Of a DNA stretch of 5,704 bases, positions 5,652-5,704 are shown one piece after another; within the stretch, counting starts at the first letter, position 1; the number at the start of each line of letters is the position of its first letter. Source of the stretch: Armatimonadota bacterium (GTDB lineage: Bacteria > Armatimonadota > Zipacnadia > Zipacnadales > UBA11051); assembly GCA_003542955.1 (NCBI GenBank), contig DPJP01000405.1, forward strand, positions 1 through 5,704, given 5' to 3'. The notes below the pieces were generated by a model. It made no database searches, had not been told where the DNA came from, and was given only the letters and a program-made list of their open reading frames with translations. Position numbers and translations under genes: made by a program.

Positions 5652-5704
5652 GCCGGGATGGGACGGTGTGCCATCCGCGGGCCGGTCTCGCGCCGTCCAA
5701 TACG

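Noticed and set aside
5652..5704. Start of a further gene at the 3' edge (ATG at 5658)
   Set aside because: Only about 15 codons are visible, with an unremarkable GAGGG upstream and no motif; it cannot be supported.

Overview
The window is GC-rich. It carries four substantial genes, all on the + strand, separated by gaps of 70 to about 325 bases. The style suggests an environmental bacterium of the Planctomycetota or a related lineage. That is inferred from the high GC, from the proteins with pseudopilin-like 'LPKDP.SG..F.YR...YSVG.D..DDGG' tails, and from the secreted beta-helix protein ending in 'GYTPYTYPHPL'. No rRNA, tRNA, CRISPR array, transposase or integrase is visible.

Layout. Bases 1-236 hold no convincing gene, only one hairpin. 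Gene 1 (237-1517) encodes an exported or membrane-anchored protein with an N-terminal PEPEDNAWDYV motif, a helical middle, a GspG-like C-terminal module and a proline-rich, collagen-like tail. Gene 2 (1588-2706) encodes a secreted right-handed beta-helix (pectate-lyase-like) protein; a strong ribosome binding site fixes its start. Gene 3 (2837-4051) encodes a fusion of a degenerate P-loop nucleotide-kinase-like domain and a zinc-dependent dCMP/dCTP-type deaminase. This is the architecture of the AvcD-type anti-phage deaminases, which drain deoxycytidine nucleotides during infection. After a gap of about 325 bases with only weak small ORFs, gene 4 (4377-5564) is a clear but diverged paralogue of gene 1. 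Bases 5565-5704 hold nothing convincing.

How the genes relate. Genes 1 and 4 belong to one family and bracket genes 2 and 3. Genes 1, 2 and 4 look like lineage-typical envelope or secreted proteins. Gene 3 stands apart: its product is predicted to be cytoplasmic, its third codon positions are less GC-rich in hand-counted samples, and it has its own intergenic flanks and a strong Shine-Dalgarno sequence. The simplest reading is a stand-alone defence-type gene placed between two members of a paralogous family. No functional link between gene 3 and its neighbours is shown by the sequence.
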